DNA of 64,000 bases from positions 1,116,001 to 1,180,000 of the forward strand of contig CBDDEI010000002.1 in assembly GCA_965226775.1 (NCBI GenBank). Reading direction: 5' to 3'. Numbering within the stretch: position 1 is the stretch's first letter; each line of letters starts with the position of its first letter. This DNA is from CBDDEI01 sp965226775 (lineage in GTDB: Bacteria > Chloroflexota > Dehalococcoidia > SHYD01). A program made the translations under genes and the position numbers. Positions 1-9,060 of this stretch are shown in pieces. A model generated the notes under the pieces. It did not search any database, was not told the origin of the DNA, and worked only from the letters and a program-made list of their open reading frames with translations.

Positions 1-1299
1 TACCGCTTTGGTCGCAGTCTGGCTGTTTCCCGTGTACATGGTTTTCACGGTAAGTCCATCGGGAAAGCCAGCCTCAATCAGCAGCTGCTTTGCTTCTTCC
101 GGGTCGTATTTAATGATTGAGCGAATTTCTTCCTTAGTAAACAGGCCAGCAAACACGTTCGACTCGCGTATCGCCCATTCGCCGAAGCCGCCCTCCAGGG
201 TTTTGATAAAGTCATCGCGGTCCATCGCACGGGAGAACGCCAGCCTGACTTTGGGATTGTTCAAGGGCGGGCGTTTGAAATGCAAGTAAAACGCTTTTGG
301 CACGTTCGGGTAGGAATACTCCACCGCATCTGAGACGTTGGTGCGCACTTCAGCTGCAGCCCGGAATTCCGGAGCCGTATAGTAATCCACTTGCTTTGCT
401 GTGAAAGCGGCCTGCAATGTAGCGTCGTCTTTGAGGACAATGAGCTTGACTTGGTCCAGATAGGGTTTGCCTTCCTCAAAATAGGTAGGGTTCTTCTTCA
501 ACACCCAGACCGTGCCTTTCTGGCTGGCCTCTAGGTCTGGAATGAAGGGACCAGAGCCTACTAATCGGTCTTGGAAGTGACCATCCTCATCGTAGATCTC
601 GTGGGGCATAATGAGGTTATCGGAGGAGGCGGCGTAGGTGAGGAAGGGGGCAAAACCCTGCTCAAATTTGACGGACACCGTATACGGATCCACAACCGTA
701 ATGCTCTCCATCCCTTCGAAAAGGAACCCGTACTGAGCTCGTCTGAGTCCTGCATCCTTAACGGCGCCTGTGCGAGATGAGTATTCGAAACTCCATTTGA
801 CGTCCTCTGCGGTGAGCTCTCGGCCATTCACAGGAGGCAGGTCGGCAAATTTCACGCCTTTGCGAAGGTAGAAAGTGTAGGTCGAAGCGTCGGGGCTTAC
901 CTCCCAGCGTTCCGCCAGCAGCGGCTCTATCACGTTCTCGCTGTAGGCGATATCCGGGCTTGTCTTCATGCGCATGAGGTAGGAGTAGCCCAATTTGATG
1001 GGCGTGGCGTTCGTGTTAGTAGAGCCGGTATAGCTCATATCCATGTCTTGAATATCGTCGGTAACCGGCACGTTAAAGACGCCCCCTGACTTGGGCATGG
1101 AAGGGGTTGCCGCAGTGGTTTCCGCAGTGGTTGCCGCAGTGGTTTCCGCAGTGGTTTCTGTACTAGTTTCTGTACTGGTTGCTGCACTAGTTTCCGTACT
1201 AGGAGCAGCTTGTTCCGGCGCCTGAGCAGTGGCACAGGCTACGGTTAGGCACATTACTCCGAGTGCGGCTACTACAATGAAAAGACGGGACCTATTCAT
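1..1299 (-). CDS. ABC transporter substrate-binding lipoprotein, family 5 (partial, runs off the window)
   Basis: I read an open frame without a stop from ATG 1299 to the left edge, 433 codons, so the 3' end is missing. The protein starts with a lipoprotein signal ending in the lipobox LTVAC (Cys22), then a Thr/Glu/Ala-rich linker of about 45 residues, then a family-5 extracellular solute-binding domain (DppA/OppA type): the 'GGVFNVPVTDDIQDMD' start, 'EPLLAERWEVSPDASTYTF' and 'LRKGVKFADLPPVNGRELTAEDV' are typical. It should sit on the outer face of the membrane and deliver a peptide or other small solute to an ABC permease that would lie further left. An AAGGAG ribosome site is placed just before the ATG. 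The substrate cannot be told from sequence; these proteins also bind opines, nickel and sugars. Confidence 0.9.
   Translation of the reverse strand, partial: MNRSRLFIVVAALGVMCLTVACATAQAPEQAAPSTETSAATSTETSTETTAETTAATTAETTAATPSMPKSGGVFNVPVTDDIQDMDMSYTGSTNTNATPIKLGYSYLMRMKTSPDIAYSENVIEPLLAERWEVSPDASTYTFYLRKGVKFADLPPVNGRELTAEDVKWSFEYSSRTGAVKDAGLRRAQYGFLFEGMESITVVDPYTVSVKFEQGFAPFLTYAASSDNLIMPHEIYDEDGHFQDRLVGSGPFIPDLEASQKGTVWVLKKNPTYFEEGKPYLDQVKLIVLKDDATLQAAFTAKQVDYYTAPEFRAAAEVRTNVSDAVEYSYPNVPKAFYLHFKRPPLNNPKVRLAFSRAMDRDDFIKTLEGGFGEWAIRESNVFAGLFTKEEIRSIIKYDPEEAKQLLIEAGFPDGLTVKTMYTGNSQTATKAV
1104..1202 (-). repeat. Short tandem repeats coding the Thr-rich linker of the lipoprotein
   Basis: Near-identical units of 15-18 bases built on GCAGTGGTTTCC (plus strand) follow each other. 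In the gene they read as Thr-Glu-Thr/Ala-Ala-Thr units, a flexible tether between the lipid anchor and the binding domain. Such repeats change length easily by slippage. Confidence 0.75.
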
Positions 1300-1353
1300 G
1301 GCATGCTCCTTTTTCCACTCCACGCTATGACCTAACTCGACGATGTGACCAAG

Positions 1354-1373
1354 ATTCGCGTGAGATCACGAAT
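1354..1373 (-). promoter_or_regulatory. Inverted repeat in the leader of the lipoprotein gene, possible operator
   Basis: ATTCG/CGTGA and TCACG/AAT face each other around a GA centre (ATTCGCGTGAGATCACGAAT). It lies between the -10 box and the ribosome site of the solute-binding gene, a usual place for a repressor. No regulator is identified. Confidence 0.4.
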
Positions 1374-1381
1374 TATGTCAT

Positions 1382-1410
1382 ATCCTACGGAGGAAGTTGT
1401 GCGCTGTCAA
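1382..1410 (-). promoter_or_regulatory. Promoter of the solute-binding lipoprotein gene
   Basis: On the minus strand TTGACA (1410-1405) and TAGGAT (1387-1382) are separated by 17 bases, a near-consensus housekeeping promoter. Transcription would start near 1375, leaving a leader of about 75 bases. Confidence 0.75.
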
Positions 1411-1801
1411 TTTTTGAGGGGGCGATATTGGGAACTCTATTCCGAAGCGAACAATTACGACGCGTGCAATGAATACTAAAATTTGAAAAATTCAATAAAT
1501 GATAAAAAATTGAGAACCTAGCAAAGCCCCTTATTGGTCAGCGTGTGACCGCTACCGGCGCTTATTGGCTACAGATGGAACAATAATGCGAAGGTTCGAG
1601 AGGCCTTGGAGCGGGCTAGCCACCAGGCAGTGGAGGACATGGGTTGGGCCGACCGAGTTGCGGCCCAAACAACGCATACCGCGCTGGCAGCGTTGTTGAG
1701 GAAGGTGCGCCATGGGCAAGCTTATTCTGCCAGCCTACGCTCTATCCGATGTAGCAGGACGGTAGCAGTTCCAGATGAGTGAGAGACTAGGGGCCAATAA
1801 G
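1411..1801. other. Gene-free stretch with a possible coding remnant
   Basis: The first part (to about 1540) is AT-rich. From about 1580 to 1782 the plus strand holds an open frame of about 66 codons without a convincing start or ribosome site, ending TGA just before the terminator. I do not recognise its translation; it may be a gene fragment. Nothing else is visible. Confidence 0.35.
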
Positions 1802-1802
1802 C

Positions 1803-1830
1803 AAACCTCCCCAGCTATGGGGAGGTTTTT
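1803..1830 (-). terminator. Rho-independent terminator after tRNA-Asp
   Basis: A perfect 10-bp stem (AAACCTCCCC / GGGGAGGTTT) with a 6-base loop. It follows the CCA end of tRNA-Asp on the minus strand. The longer T tract is on the plus strand, so it may work both ways. Confidence 0.8.
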
Positions 1831-1839
1831 CGAACAATC

Positions 1840-1916
1840 TGGCGACCCCGATGGGATTCGAACCCACGATCTCCACCGTGACAGGGTGGCATGTTAGGCC
1901 GCTACACCACGGGGCC
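1840..1916 (-). tRNA. tRNA-Asp (anticodon GTC)
   Basis: The full cloverleaf can be folded on the minus strand: acceptor GGCCCCG/CGGGGTC with one G-T pair, D arm, anticodon stem CCACC/GGTGG around loop CTGTCAC with anticodon GTC at 1882-1880, the TTCGAATC T loop, and an encoded CCA at 1842-1840. Length is 77 with CCA. Confidence 0.97.
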
Positions 1917-1952
1917 AGGGAAACCGTGCCGCAAACGGGCTCAGTACTCAGC

Positions 1953-1982
1953 ATTCTAGCTAACGTGCTTGCGCGCTGTCAA
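1953..1982 (-). promoter_or_regulatory. Promoter of tRNA-Asp
   Basis: TTGACA (1982-1977) and TAGAAT (1958-1953) on the minus strand with an 18-base spacer, about 37 bases before the mature tRNA 5' end. Confidence 0.8.
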
Positions 1983-2185
1983 TGATATAGGCATGGCAGG
2001 ATTGGACAGCGGCTCTGCCTAAAATCCAAACCAACCACTCCCCAGCCTCTCTTCCTTAGGCAGGCTCCAGACCCCTTGCAGAGAGGCGAATCTCTTCGTG
2101 TGCTTCCCCTTTTAGGCATATCATTTTGACATCAAGGATGGGCCATGCGACCCTGTAGGCACCTTCTTAGAGCATTCAGGAGTTT

Positions 2186-2416
2186 ATGGACCAACTATCC
2201 GGTTTTGGACGGATACTCATGTTTGCGGGCGGCGCGCTCTTTGCGCTCGGTGTTACGGTGACGCTGGCGAGCAAGTTGCCGTTCTTTGGCAGACTGCCGG
2301 GCGACATCCTGCTGCAACGGGGCGATCTCACTGTTTACCTCCCCATTACTACTATGGTAATCGTGAGCTTGGTACTCACCCTCATCCTGAACCTGGCGGC
2401 GCGCCTCTTTAAATGA
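2186..2416 (+). CDS. DUF2905 small membrane protein
   Basis: A 76-residue protein with two membrane helices (about residues 10-29 and 50-72). The short loop between them, 'KLPFFGRLPGDILLQRG', is the hallmark of the DUF2905 family. No function is established for the family. The start is fixed by a CAGGAG site a few bases ahead of the ATG. It overlaps queA by four bases (ATGA), so the two genes are co-translated; a DUF2905-queA pairing is what the sequence shows here, but a functional tie to tRNA modification is only a guess. Confidence 0.85.
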   Translation: MDQLSGFGRILMFAGGALFALGVTVTLASKLPFFGRLPGDILLQRGDLTVYLPITTMVIVSLVLTLILNLAARLFK

Positions 2417-3471
2417 AGACCTCAGACTTTGACTACGCTCTCCCCACAGAGCTCATCGCTCAAAAACCCGTAGAACCCCGAGACAGCAGCCGCCTCCTGG
2501 TTGTGAGTCGCAGCGACGGCAAGGTAGCGCACCACACCTTTCGTGATGTGGTCACGCTGCTACAGCCCGGCGACGTGCTGGTGCTGAACGACAGCCGCGT
2601 GGTGCCTGCGCGTCTGCGAGGTAAGCGAGTAGGGTCGGGCGGCGCGGTAGAGGCGCTCTTGCTGCGGCGCGACGGGCCCGGCGTGTGGGAGGCGCTGGTG
2701 CGTCCGGCCAACCGGCTTCGGGCTGGCGCGCGCGTCCTGTTCTCGGACAGCCGCACAGGGGAAGAGGTGGAGGCGGAGATAGAGGCGATACTGGCGGAAG
2801 GCACGCGGTTGCTGCGCTTTCCCCCGGACGTTGCGCCCGAGCACATGGGGGAAGTCCCGCTGCCGCCCTATATCCACGAGCGATTGACCGACCCGGAGCG
2901 ATATCAAACGGTGTACGCGCAGGAAGAAGGCAGCGCAGCGGCTCCCACGGCAGGGCTGCACTTCTCGCCGGAACTGCTGCAAACCCTCGCGGCAAGGGGC
3001 ATCGAGCTGGCGCAGGTGACGCTCCACGTGGGGTTGGACACCTTCCGCCCGGTGCGGCATGAGGATCCTCAAGAGCACGGCATCCACAAGGAGTTCTACC
3101 GGCTCTCGGAGGCGGTTGCCGGTCAGCTAACCCGCGCCGCGCAGGAAGGACGTCGCATTGTCTGCGTGGGGACCACGGCGGTGCGCTCCGTGGAGGACGC
3201 CGTGCGTCGCAGCGGGTGGTCCCGGGAGCGGGCGCGGCGTGAACAGCCGCCCGTGTTGCCCTACGAGGGGTTGACCGGGCTCTATATCCTGCCGGGGCAG
3301 CACTTCCTGGCGGTGGATGCGCTTATCACTAACTTTCACCTGCCCCGCACCACGCTGCTGATGCTGGTTTGCGCGTTTGCGGGCAAGGAGCATGTGCTGG
3401 CTGCGTATAGCGAGGCGGTGCGTCTGCGCTATCGTTTCTACTCCTTCGGAGATGCGCTTCTGCTGCAGTGA
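2413..3471 (+). CDS. queA: S-adenosylmethionine:tRNA ribosyltransferase-isomerase
   Basis: QueA moves the ribosyl part of SAM onto preQ1 at tRNA position 34 and forms epoxyqueuosine, the penultimate step to queuosine in His, Asp, Asn and Tyr tRNAs. At 352 residues it has family length. Diagnostic stretches are the N-terminal 'FDYALPTELIAQKPVEPRDSS', 'LVLNDSRVVPARLRGKR', 'PLPPYIHER', 'QEEGSAAAPTAGLHFS' and 'HVGLDTFRPV', and the end 'RFYSFGDALLL'. The start overlaps the stop of the DUF2905 gene. The tRNA-Asp upstream has a G34 and is one of the substrates of the pathway. No other queuosine gene is in the window. Confidence 0.97.
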   Translation: MKTSDFDYALPTELIAQKPVEPRDSSRLLVVSRSDGKVAHHTFRDVVTLLQPGDVLVLNDSRVVPARLRGKRVGSGGAVEALLLRRDGPGVWEALVRPANRLRAGARVLFSDSRTGEEVEAEIEAILAEGTRLLRFPPDVAPEHMGEVPLPPYIHERLTDPERYQTVYAQEEGSAAAPTAGLHFSPELLQTLAARGIELAQVTLHVGLDTFRPVRHEDPQEHGIHKEFYRLSEAVAGQLTRAAQEGRRIVCVGTTAVRSVEDAVRRSGWSRERARREQPPVLPYEGLTGLYILPGQHFLAVDALITNFHLPRTTLLMLVCAFAGKEHVLAAYSEAVRLRYRFYSFGDALLLQ

Positions 3472-3568
3472 GGCTGGTTGTCAGGCCGCGCAGAGGGTGG
3501 CAATATAGCGGAGACTCTTCCATAAGACTGTGGAGACTGTGGGAACGCTTTAATGGGCAGGAGAAGGC

Positions 3569-4069
3569 ATGGCTGAAGATTGGCCTGACCGGCAGCAGTT
3601 CCGCAACGTGATGGGCCGCTTTGCCACCGGCGTCACGGTAGTGACTACTGCGCTGGAGGGGAAGCTGCATGGCATCACGGTGAGCAGCTTCTGCTCCGTA
3701 TCGCTGGAGCCGCCGCTGGTGCTGGTCTGCATCGACCAGACCGCGCGCAGCCGTCCGCTCATCGCGGAGAGCGGCATCTTTGCCGTGAACGTGCTCACGT
3801 GGCAGCAGCAGTTCCTGGCTGATCGCTTTGCCGGCAGAGGTCCGCTGGTGAACACGACCTTCGATGGTGTACCATACGGCGCAGGCACAACGGGCGCGCC
3901 CGTCCTGCGCGACGTGGCGGCCTGGGCCGACTGCCGGGTTACCCAGACCGAATTAGTTGGCGACCATATTATATTTGTGGGGCAGGTAGTAGACGCCGGC
4001 ATGGACGCGGCCCTGGAACCACTGCTCTACTTTCAGGGCCGCTTTCATCGCCTCCCTCCGGCCCGGTAG
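3569..4069 (+). CDS. Flavin reductase-like domain protein
   Basis: A 166-residue FMN-binding split-barrel protein of the flavin_reductase (HpaC/DIM6) family. 'FRNVMGRFATGVTVVTT', 'GITVSSFCSVSLEPPLVLVCI', 'FAVNVL', 'FAGR' and the final 'PLLYFQGRFHRL' follow the family order. Members reduce FMN or FAD with NAD(P)H for a partner monooxygenase, or bind flavin themselves. No monooxygenase sits next to it, so the partner is unknown. A GGCAGGAGAAGG site precedes the ATG. Its 3' third is the source of a tandem duplication immediately downstream: a decayed second copy lies at 4475-4690. Confidence 0.88.
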   Translation: MAEDWPDRQQFRNVMGRFATGVTVVTTALEGKLHGITVSSFCSVSLEPPLVLVCIDQTARSRPLIAESGIFAVNVLTWQQQFLADRFAGRGPLVNTTFDGVPYGAGTTGAPVLRDVAAWADCRVTQTELVGDHIIFVGQVVDAGMDAALEPLLYFQGRFHRLPPAR

Positions 4070-4132
4070 TCGCAACATGAAGAGAAGGAACGGCTTAGCT
4101 GCGTTGATGGCAGGCGGCAGCAAGTAACGTAG

Positions 4133-4474
4133 AACCGCTGCGGCTCTTCTTGCCGGTAGCACTGGCAACGCTAATACCCATCGCTCAAAGCATCCTTGCT
4201 TATCCCCGCGCGCTCTCCGCGCAGGCCATTGTCTTGGCGGACGGTGGGCTTGAGGCTCTCGCCGGCTGGATTGCTCCCACCACGTCCTTGCCCAAGATGC
4301 CGACCACGCCCGCAACGGAGCGTTGCCGCTGCCTTTACCCTTGCTGCCACATCTGAGGGCCACTTCTACCAGACGGGAGGAGTGACACTAAGGGCTAGCT
4401 ATATCTTTGAAGCATATTGCCTCTGGGACGCCCCAGGGACTTCTTAGCTAAGCGTAGAGCTTGGTAGTACACCC
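4133..4474 (+). pseudogene. Dead copy of the 5' end of the surface-protein gene
   Basis: The stretch matches the first 330 bases or so of the gene at 4723: signal peptide, alanine/leucine-rich core and the start of the first carbohydrate-binding-like module can be followed. Small indels and stops (for example the TGA near 4357 and TAG near 4446) break the frame, and the initiator GTG has become GTA. It joins directly to the second copy of the reductase tail. I read it as the relic left copy of the tandem duplication. Confidence 0.8.
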
Positions 4475-4690
4475 GACAGACGGCACAGGCGCGCCCATCC
4501 TGCACACCGTGGCAGCCTGAGCCGATTGCCATGTAACCCTTACCGTAATAGTTGGCAACCACATCGTATTTTTAGGGCAGGTAGTTGACGCCGGTACGGA
4601 CGAGGCCTTGGAATCACTGCGCTGCATTCAGGGCTGTTTTCAGCTCGTCTCGCTGCCCCTGTGTCGCGACGAAGAGAGAAAGAAGGGTTT
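4475..4690 (+). pseudogene. Dead copy of the 3' end of the flavin reductase gene
   Basis: It aligns with about 3885-4096 at the 594-base offset: the stretches GGCGCGCCCATCCTGC, GTTGGCAACCACATCGTATT and GGGCAGGTAGTTGACGCCGG match the living copy with scattered changes. Several stops (TGA near 4519, TAG near 4572) make it non-coding. It serves at most as the leader of the surface-protein gene that starts at 4723. Confidence 0.8.
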
Positions 4691-4722
4691 CGCCGCGTTG
4701 AGGGCAGGCGGCAACAGACAAC

Positions 4723-7700
4723 GTGAGACAGCTGCGTCTCTTGTTGCCGGTAGCACTGGCAGCGCTGCTACCCCTCGCGCAAGGCATCCTTGCTTACCCC
4801 CTCGCGCTCTCCGCGCAGGCCGATGTCCTGGTGAACGGTGGGTTTGAGGTCCTCGCCGGCTGGATTGCTCCCAGCGGCGTCCTTGCCCAAGATGCCGACC
4901 ACGCCCGCAACGGTAGTGCTGCCGCTTCCTTTACGCTTTCTGGTACCTATGAGGGCTTCTTCTATCAGACGGTAGAAGTGACACCAGGGGCTACCTATAC
5001 CTTTGAAGGTTACTGCCTCTGGAATGACCTAGGGATTTTTGGGATCAGCGTAGAGCTTCGGTGGTATGCCTCAGCAGACGGGACGGGCACCCCCCTTTCT
5101 ACGAGTATCGACAGCCTTGTGGTAGAAGACCCAGATTATCAAGCCCTGAACATCGGGCCAGTAGTGGCGGCTGCAGGCGCGCACTCGGTACGGGTACGAG
5201 TGTTAGTAGAGACCTACGGCGACCCAGCAACGGCCTACTGTGATGACTTCTCGCTAATTGAGGAGTTGCCTGATCTTCCTACCGCAACTCCTACAGAGAC
5301 GGGGACCCCAACAAATACGGCCACCGCCACGCCCACTGCGACAGCCACGAATACGGTTACGGCGACGAGCACGAATACTGCTACTGCAACGCCCACGGAA
5401 ACAGGCACAGCAACACCTACAGCGACAGGCACTCGAACGCCCACCGCCACGCCTACGGAGACGGGCACCCCTACGCCCACAGCAACGGCCACGAATACGG
5501 CTACCGCTACCGCCACGCCTACGGAGACGGGTACTCCAACGGCTACAGCGACTGCTACGAATACGGCAACAGTCACGGCCACGCCTACGGCCACTGCCTC
5601 AGCCACGAGTACACCTTCCACAACGCCTACGGCAACAGGCACTGTAACACCTACAGTGACCGGCACTCGAACGCCCACCACAACGCCCACGGCAACAGGT
5701 ACCGCAACCCCCACGCCGACTCTCACTGCCGCGCTGGTGAATCCTGGCTTTGAAGAGGGGCCGGATAGTCCTGTGGCTGGATGGCTGACCAGCGGAGGTA
5801 CGCTGGGGCGCAGCGCGGAGCAGCCCAAGAGCGGCGGCTATGCCGGGAGGTTCACGCCACCGGCAGGCCAGCCGCAGAGGTTCTACCAGAAGCTTCTGCC
5901 GGTCCAAGGCAGCAACCACCGGTTTGGCGGCTACTGCCGTAACGCCGGAGCAACTACCGGCACGGTTGAGCTACAACTAAACTTCTTTAGTAGCAGCGAT
6001 GCTACTGGACCAGTGCAGTTGAGGGTGCAGCCAGGGCGGGCGTCCGATCTGAGTGACGACTATACATTCATTGCTACAGCGTGGCGGCAGCCCTGGGCAT
6101 CCAGCCATTCACTACGGGCGGAGGTCGTTGCGGCGGCGGAAGGCGAAGCCTTCACTATCGATTGCGACGACTTTGCATTGGAGCGGACGGCAGTGACACC
6201 TACACCCGTAGCGACGCTTATGCCTACTCCGACTGCGACGCGTACGCCGCGTAGGTCTGGCGGCGGCAGCAGGCCCCCTGTTCGCACTGCCGTGCCGACT
6301 GCCACCGCAACCCCGCTGCCGCCGGGCGCAGTGGTCATCAGTGAGGTGCTGGTGGACCCGGACGCGAGGGGTCTGAAGCCGCCAACGAGTGGCTGGAGCT
6401 AGGGAACCGGACCGGTTCTGCGCTCACCTTGAGGGGGTGGAGCCTCAGGGATAACGCCGCGACGGATAGCTTGCCGAGCTTTGTCATACCGGCCCGCGGC
6501 TACGCGCTTATCGTCCCGTCCACCGCGACGCTCGCGCGTCTGGCGGGGTCTGTCACCGTGCGGGTTAGCGATGCCGCGCTGGGCAACGGCCTCGCAAATT
6601 ATGGGGACCGGCTGGAGCTGCGAGACGAAACAGGTCGCCTGGTGGACGCCCTTTCCTGGGGCGACGACCGTACGATTAACCGCCCGCCCTGCCCCCGGAC
6701 TACACCGGGCGCGTCGTTGCAGCGGAGCGGCCGCGGGATTGGCGCCATGTGCTTGTTTCAGGTGAACCCCTCGCCTTCGCCGGGGCAGCCAAACGTCCTG
6801 CTGACACCGACACCTACTCGGGCAGCGACCGGCACGCCTACGCTCACCGCAACCCCTACGGGTACGGCTACGCCCACGGTGACAGGCACGGCTACCCCCA
6901 CGGCAACGGGCACCGCTAGCCCTACGGCAACGGGCACGTCTAGCCCCACGCCGACGGGCACACCTACCCCCACGGCGACTGCACTCCCCGTGGGCATAGT
7001 AGTGATAAGCGAGGTGCTCTATGATGCCGTGGAGACGGGGGTGGACACCGCGCATGAATGGGTGGAGTTGTACAACACGTCGTCGGCGTGGATAGAGGCG
7101 CGGCGCTGGACACTCTCTGACAACAACCTCACGGATCAGCTAGCGGAGTTCAGCTTGCCGCCGCGTGGCGTGGTGGTGCTGACAACGCGTCCCTTGCAGG
7201 CATTGGACGGTGCGACGGTAGTGATTATTGACGACGGCAGCCTGGGTAACGGACTGGCTAATACGGGAGACCGCCTGGTGTTGCGAGATAGCTACGGCAA
7301 TGTGCTGGATGCGCTCTCCTGGGGTAACGATGCCTCGGTGTTCAACCCCCCGTGCGCTGCAGTTGCGCCCGGTCACAGTCTGGAGCGTCGGTTTGGTGAG
7401 GCAGCTTCCGAGGGGTGTCCCTACGCAGAAGCGGCGACGCCCTCCCTTGGACGACTGCCGAGCGCAACGCCGACCCCTAGCGCCACGGCCACACCGCTAG
7501 CGGCGACCGCCACACCCAACGCCACAGCCACACCGCTAACGGCGACGGCGATACCTGCCGCGCCGGTCCCGCCCACGGTTGTCCTGTCGCCGCAGCTAGG
7601 GGGGCGAGAGGCAGCGACCGTAACCGCGCCGGCAGTGGAATCACGCGCACCGTTGGAGACAGCCACCAGGGTAGTAGCTACGCCATCGCCTAGGAGGTTG

Positions 7701-7913
7701 GAGCAACCACAGAACCTGCCGTCGGAGGGACTCGACAAGGTGACCGAGCCTGCGTATGCTCATATACAGGAGAGCGAATACGCCACCCCTGCTGCGCCTC
7801 CCAACTCTCCTGTTCCTAAAGATATGAGCGTGTCCCTCTTTGCCCTGGCAGTGGACATACTAGTTCTACTCAGCCTCGCTCTGCGATGGGTCTGGAAAGG
7901 TCTACAGCAATAA
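4723..7913 (+). CDS. Large Thr-rich surface protein with two CBM-like modules and two lamin-tail domains (one frameshift)
   Basis: Read as one gene of about 1060 residues with a single-base frameshift near 6370, where the frame passes to 'EAANEWLELGNRTGSAL'. Order: signal peptide (GTG start, cut near 'LSAQA'); first beta-sandwich module resembling carbohydrate-binding ('NGGFEVLAGW', ending 'YCDDFSLIE'); a mucin-like linker of Thr-Pro-Thr-Ala repeats; a second similar module ('NPGFEEGPDSPVAGW' to 'DCDDFALE'); a Thr/Pro linker; first lamin-tail domain ('VVISEVLVDP', 'NGLANYGDRLELRD', 'VDALSWGDD'); a linker; second lamin-tail domain ('VVISEVLYDA', 'HEWVELYNTS'); a Thr/Pro linker; and a C-terminal membrane helix (about the last 30 residues) as anchor. 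The protein must be exported and face outward, probably O-glycosylated; binding to polysaccharide is inference. It is followed within 25 bases by a cell-wall carboxypeptidase. Confidence 0.85.
5275..5733 (+). repeat. Thr/Pro/Ala-coding tandem repeats
   Basis: About 150 codons of degenerate repeats around ACGCCTACGGAGACGGGCAC and ACGGCCACGAATACG, coding TPTETGT and TATNTAT units. Shorter blocks of the same kind lie at about 6808-6990 and 7455-7560. The antisense strand stays open here as a Val/Gly-rich frame, which is a shadow. Confidence 0.85.
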
Positions 7914-7938
7914 TTATTCCTAAGGAGATGCCTGACTC

Positions 7939-9048
7939 ATGGTGAGCCGCGCACGGCGCGTTGTCCTTCTGCTTGCCCTCCTTACCCTCTGGCCCTTTAC
8001 TACCGGCTTTGGCCCGCCGCGCCTAGTAGAATCGGATGATGTGCGCTTGCCGATAGGTCCGACTGGACTGCAGGCGCTGTATCGCATCCCGCCGCCGGCG
8101 CCGGCCGGTACTGCGTCACTGGTGCTGGACGGCGTTACTGGGCAGGTGATGTTCGAGCACAACGGCTCCGCTCTGCTCGCGCCCGCGAGCATCACCAAGA
8201 TCATGACAGCCGTGCTCGCTATTGAGTTCGGTGATCTGAGCCAGCAAGTGGTAATCCTGGAAGAAGACCTGGTGGAGGGATCGAGCATGGGTCTCCAGCC
8301 GGGCGACCAGGTGACGCTGGAGCAGCTGCTGTGGGGCTTGCTGCTCCCCTCCGGCAACGATGCCGCGCAGGCCATTGCCCGGACACTGGGTGGTGGGTCA
8401 GTCGCTAGCTTCGTTGACTTGATGAACCAGAAAGCGGAGCGGCTACACTTGTGGGACACTCACTTCGTGAACCCTCATGGGTTGGATGAAACGGACCATT
8501 TCAGTTCTGCGTATGACCTGGCGCAGTTGAGCCGCTATGCGCTGGATATGCCCCTCTTTGCTCGCATTGTCTCCACCAAGGAGCACACTGTCCAGGCAAA
8601 CCGCACCTTCATGCTTCATACTACCAACCAACTCCTCTTCCTCAGCGAGTCGGTGCCAGGGGTGAACGGCGTGAAGACCGGTTTCACCGACCTCGCGGGG
8701 GATTCGCTGGTGGCGTCGGTGGACCGCGATGGGAGGAAGCTCATTGTCGTGGTGCTGGGGACACAGGACCGTGCGAGTGCCGCCACCGCGCTCATTAATT
8801 ATGCCTACCGCTATTTTACCTGGCTGCCGCTGAAGGGCGGGCTGCCCCTACCCAAAGCTATGGCAGGGTTGGCGCCTTATGATGTCCTGGTGATGCTCCC
8901 CGCCTGGCAGATGCCGTATTTCCGGGTTGCGACGGACCTGGCCAGCACGCCTGAGCAACCCTGGGGCGCGCCGCAAGGCGTCCTCGCGGCCTATGTGGGC
9001 GCTCAAGAGATTGGACGGGTGCCGCTGTTCGCTTTGAGCGGCCCTTAA
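7939..9048 (+). CDS. D-alanyl-D-alanine carboxypeptidase (PBP5/DacF type)
   Basis: Trims the terminal D-Ala from peptidoglycan stem peptides outside the membrane, limiting cross-linking. The 369 residues begin with a signal peptide (hydrophobic 8-22). All three motifs of the serine peptidase S11 family are present: SITK with nucleophile Ser84 and Lys87, SGN at 138-140, and KTG at 246-248. A C-terminal beta domain follows; no amphipathic anchor helix is obvious. AAGGAGA lies 12 bases before the ATG. It closely follows the surface-protein gene and precedes an rRNA pseudouridine synthase by 12 bases, so the plus-strand genes from 4723 to 10472 may be one transcript. Confidence 0.95.
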   Translation: MVSRARRVVLLLALLTLWPFTTGFGPPRLVESDDVRLPIGPTGLQALYRIPPPAPAGTASLVLDGVTGQVMFEHNGSALLAPASITKIMTAVLAIEFGDLSQQVVILEEDLVEGSSMGLQPGDQVTLEQLLWGLLLPSGNDAAQAIARTLGGGSVASFVDLMNQKAERLHLWDTHFVNPHGLDETDHFSSAYDLAQLSRYALDMPLFARIVSTKEHTVQANRTFMLHTTNQLLFLSESVPGVNGVKTGFTDLAGDSLVASVDRDGRKLIVVVLGTQDRASAATALINYAYRYFTWLPLKGGLPLPKAMAGLAPYDVLVMLPAWQMPYFRVATDLASTPEQPWGAPQGVLAAYVGAQEIGRVPLFALSGP

Positions 9049-9060
9049 CGAGGCGTTCTT

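Larger units (their letters stand above)
3885..5068 (+). repeat. Decayed tandem duplication, unit about 594 bp
   Basis: Left unit about 3885-4474 and right unit about 4475-5068 align at a constant offset of 594 bases (for example CTCGCCGGCTGGATTGCTCC at 4258 and 4852). Each unit carries the 3' end of the flavin reductase gene followed by the 5' end of the large surface-protein gene. Each gene half survives in only one copy: the reductase end in the left unit, the surface-protein start in the right unit. The exact break point near 4475 is approximate. Confidence 0.85.

Noticed and set aside
5235..5828. Val/Gly-rich minus-strand frame of 197 codons
   Set aside because: It is the antisense of the Thr/Pro repeat region, which stays open because of its codon make-up.
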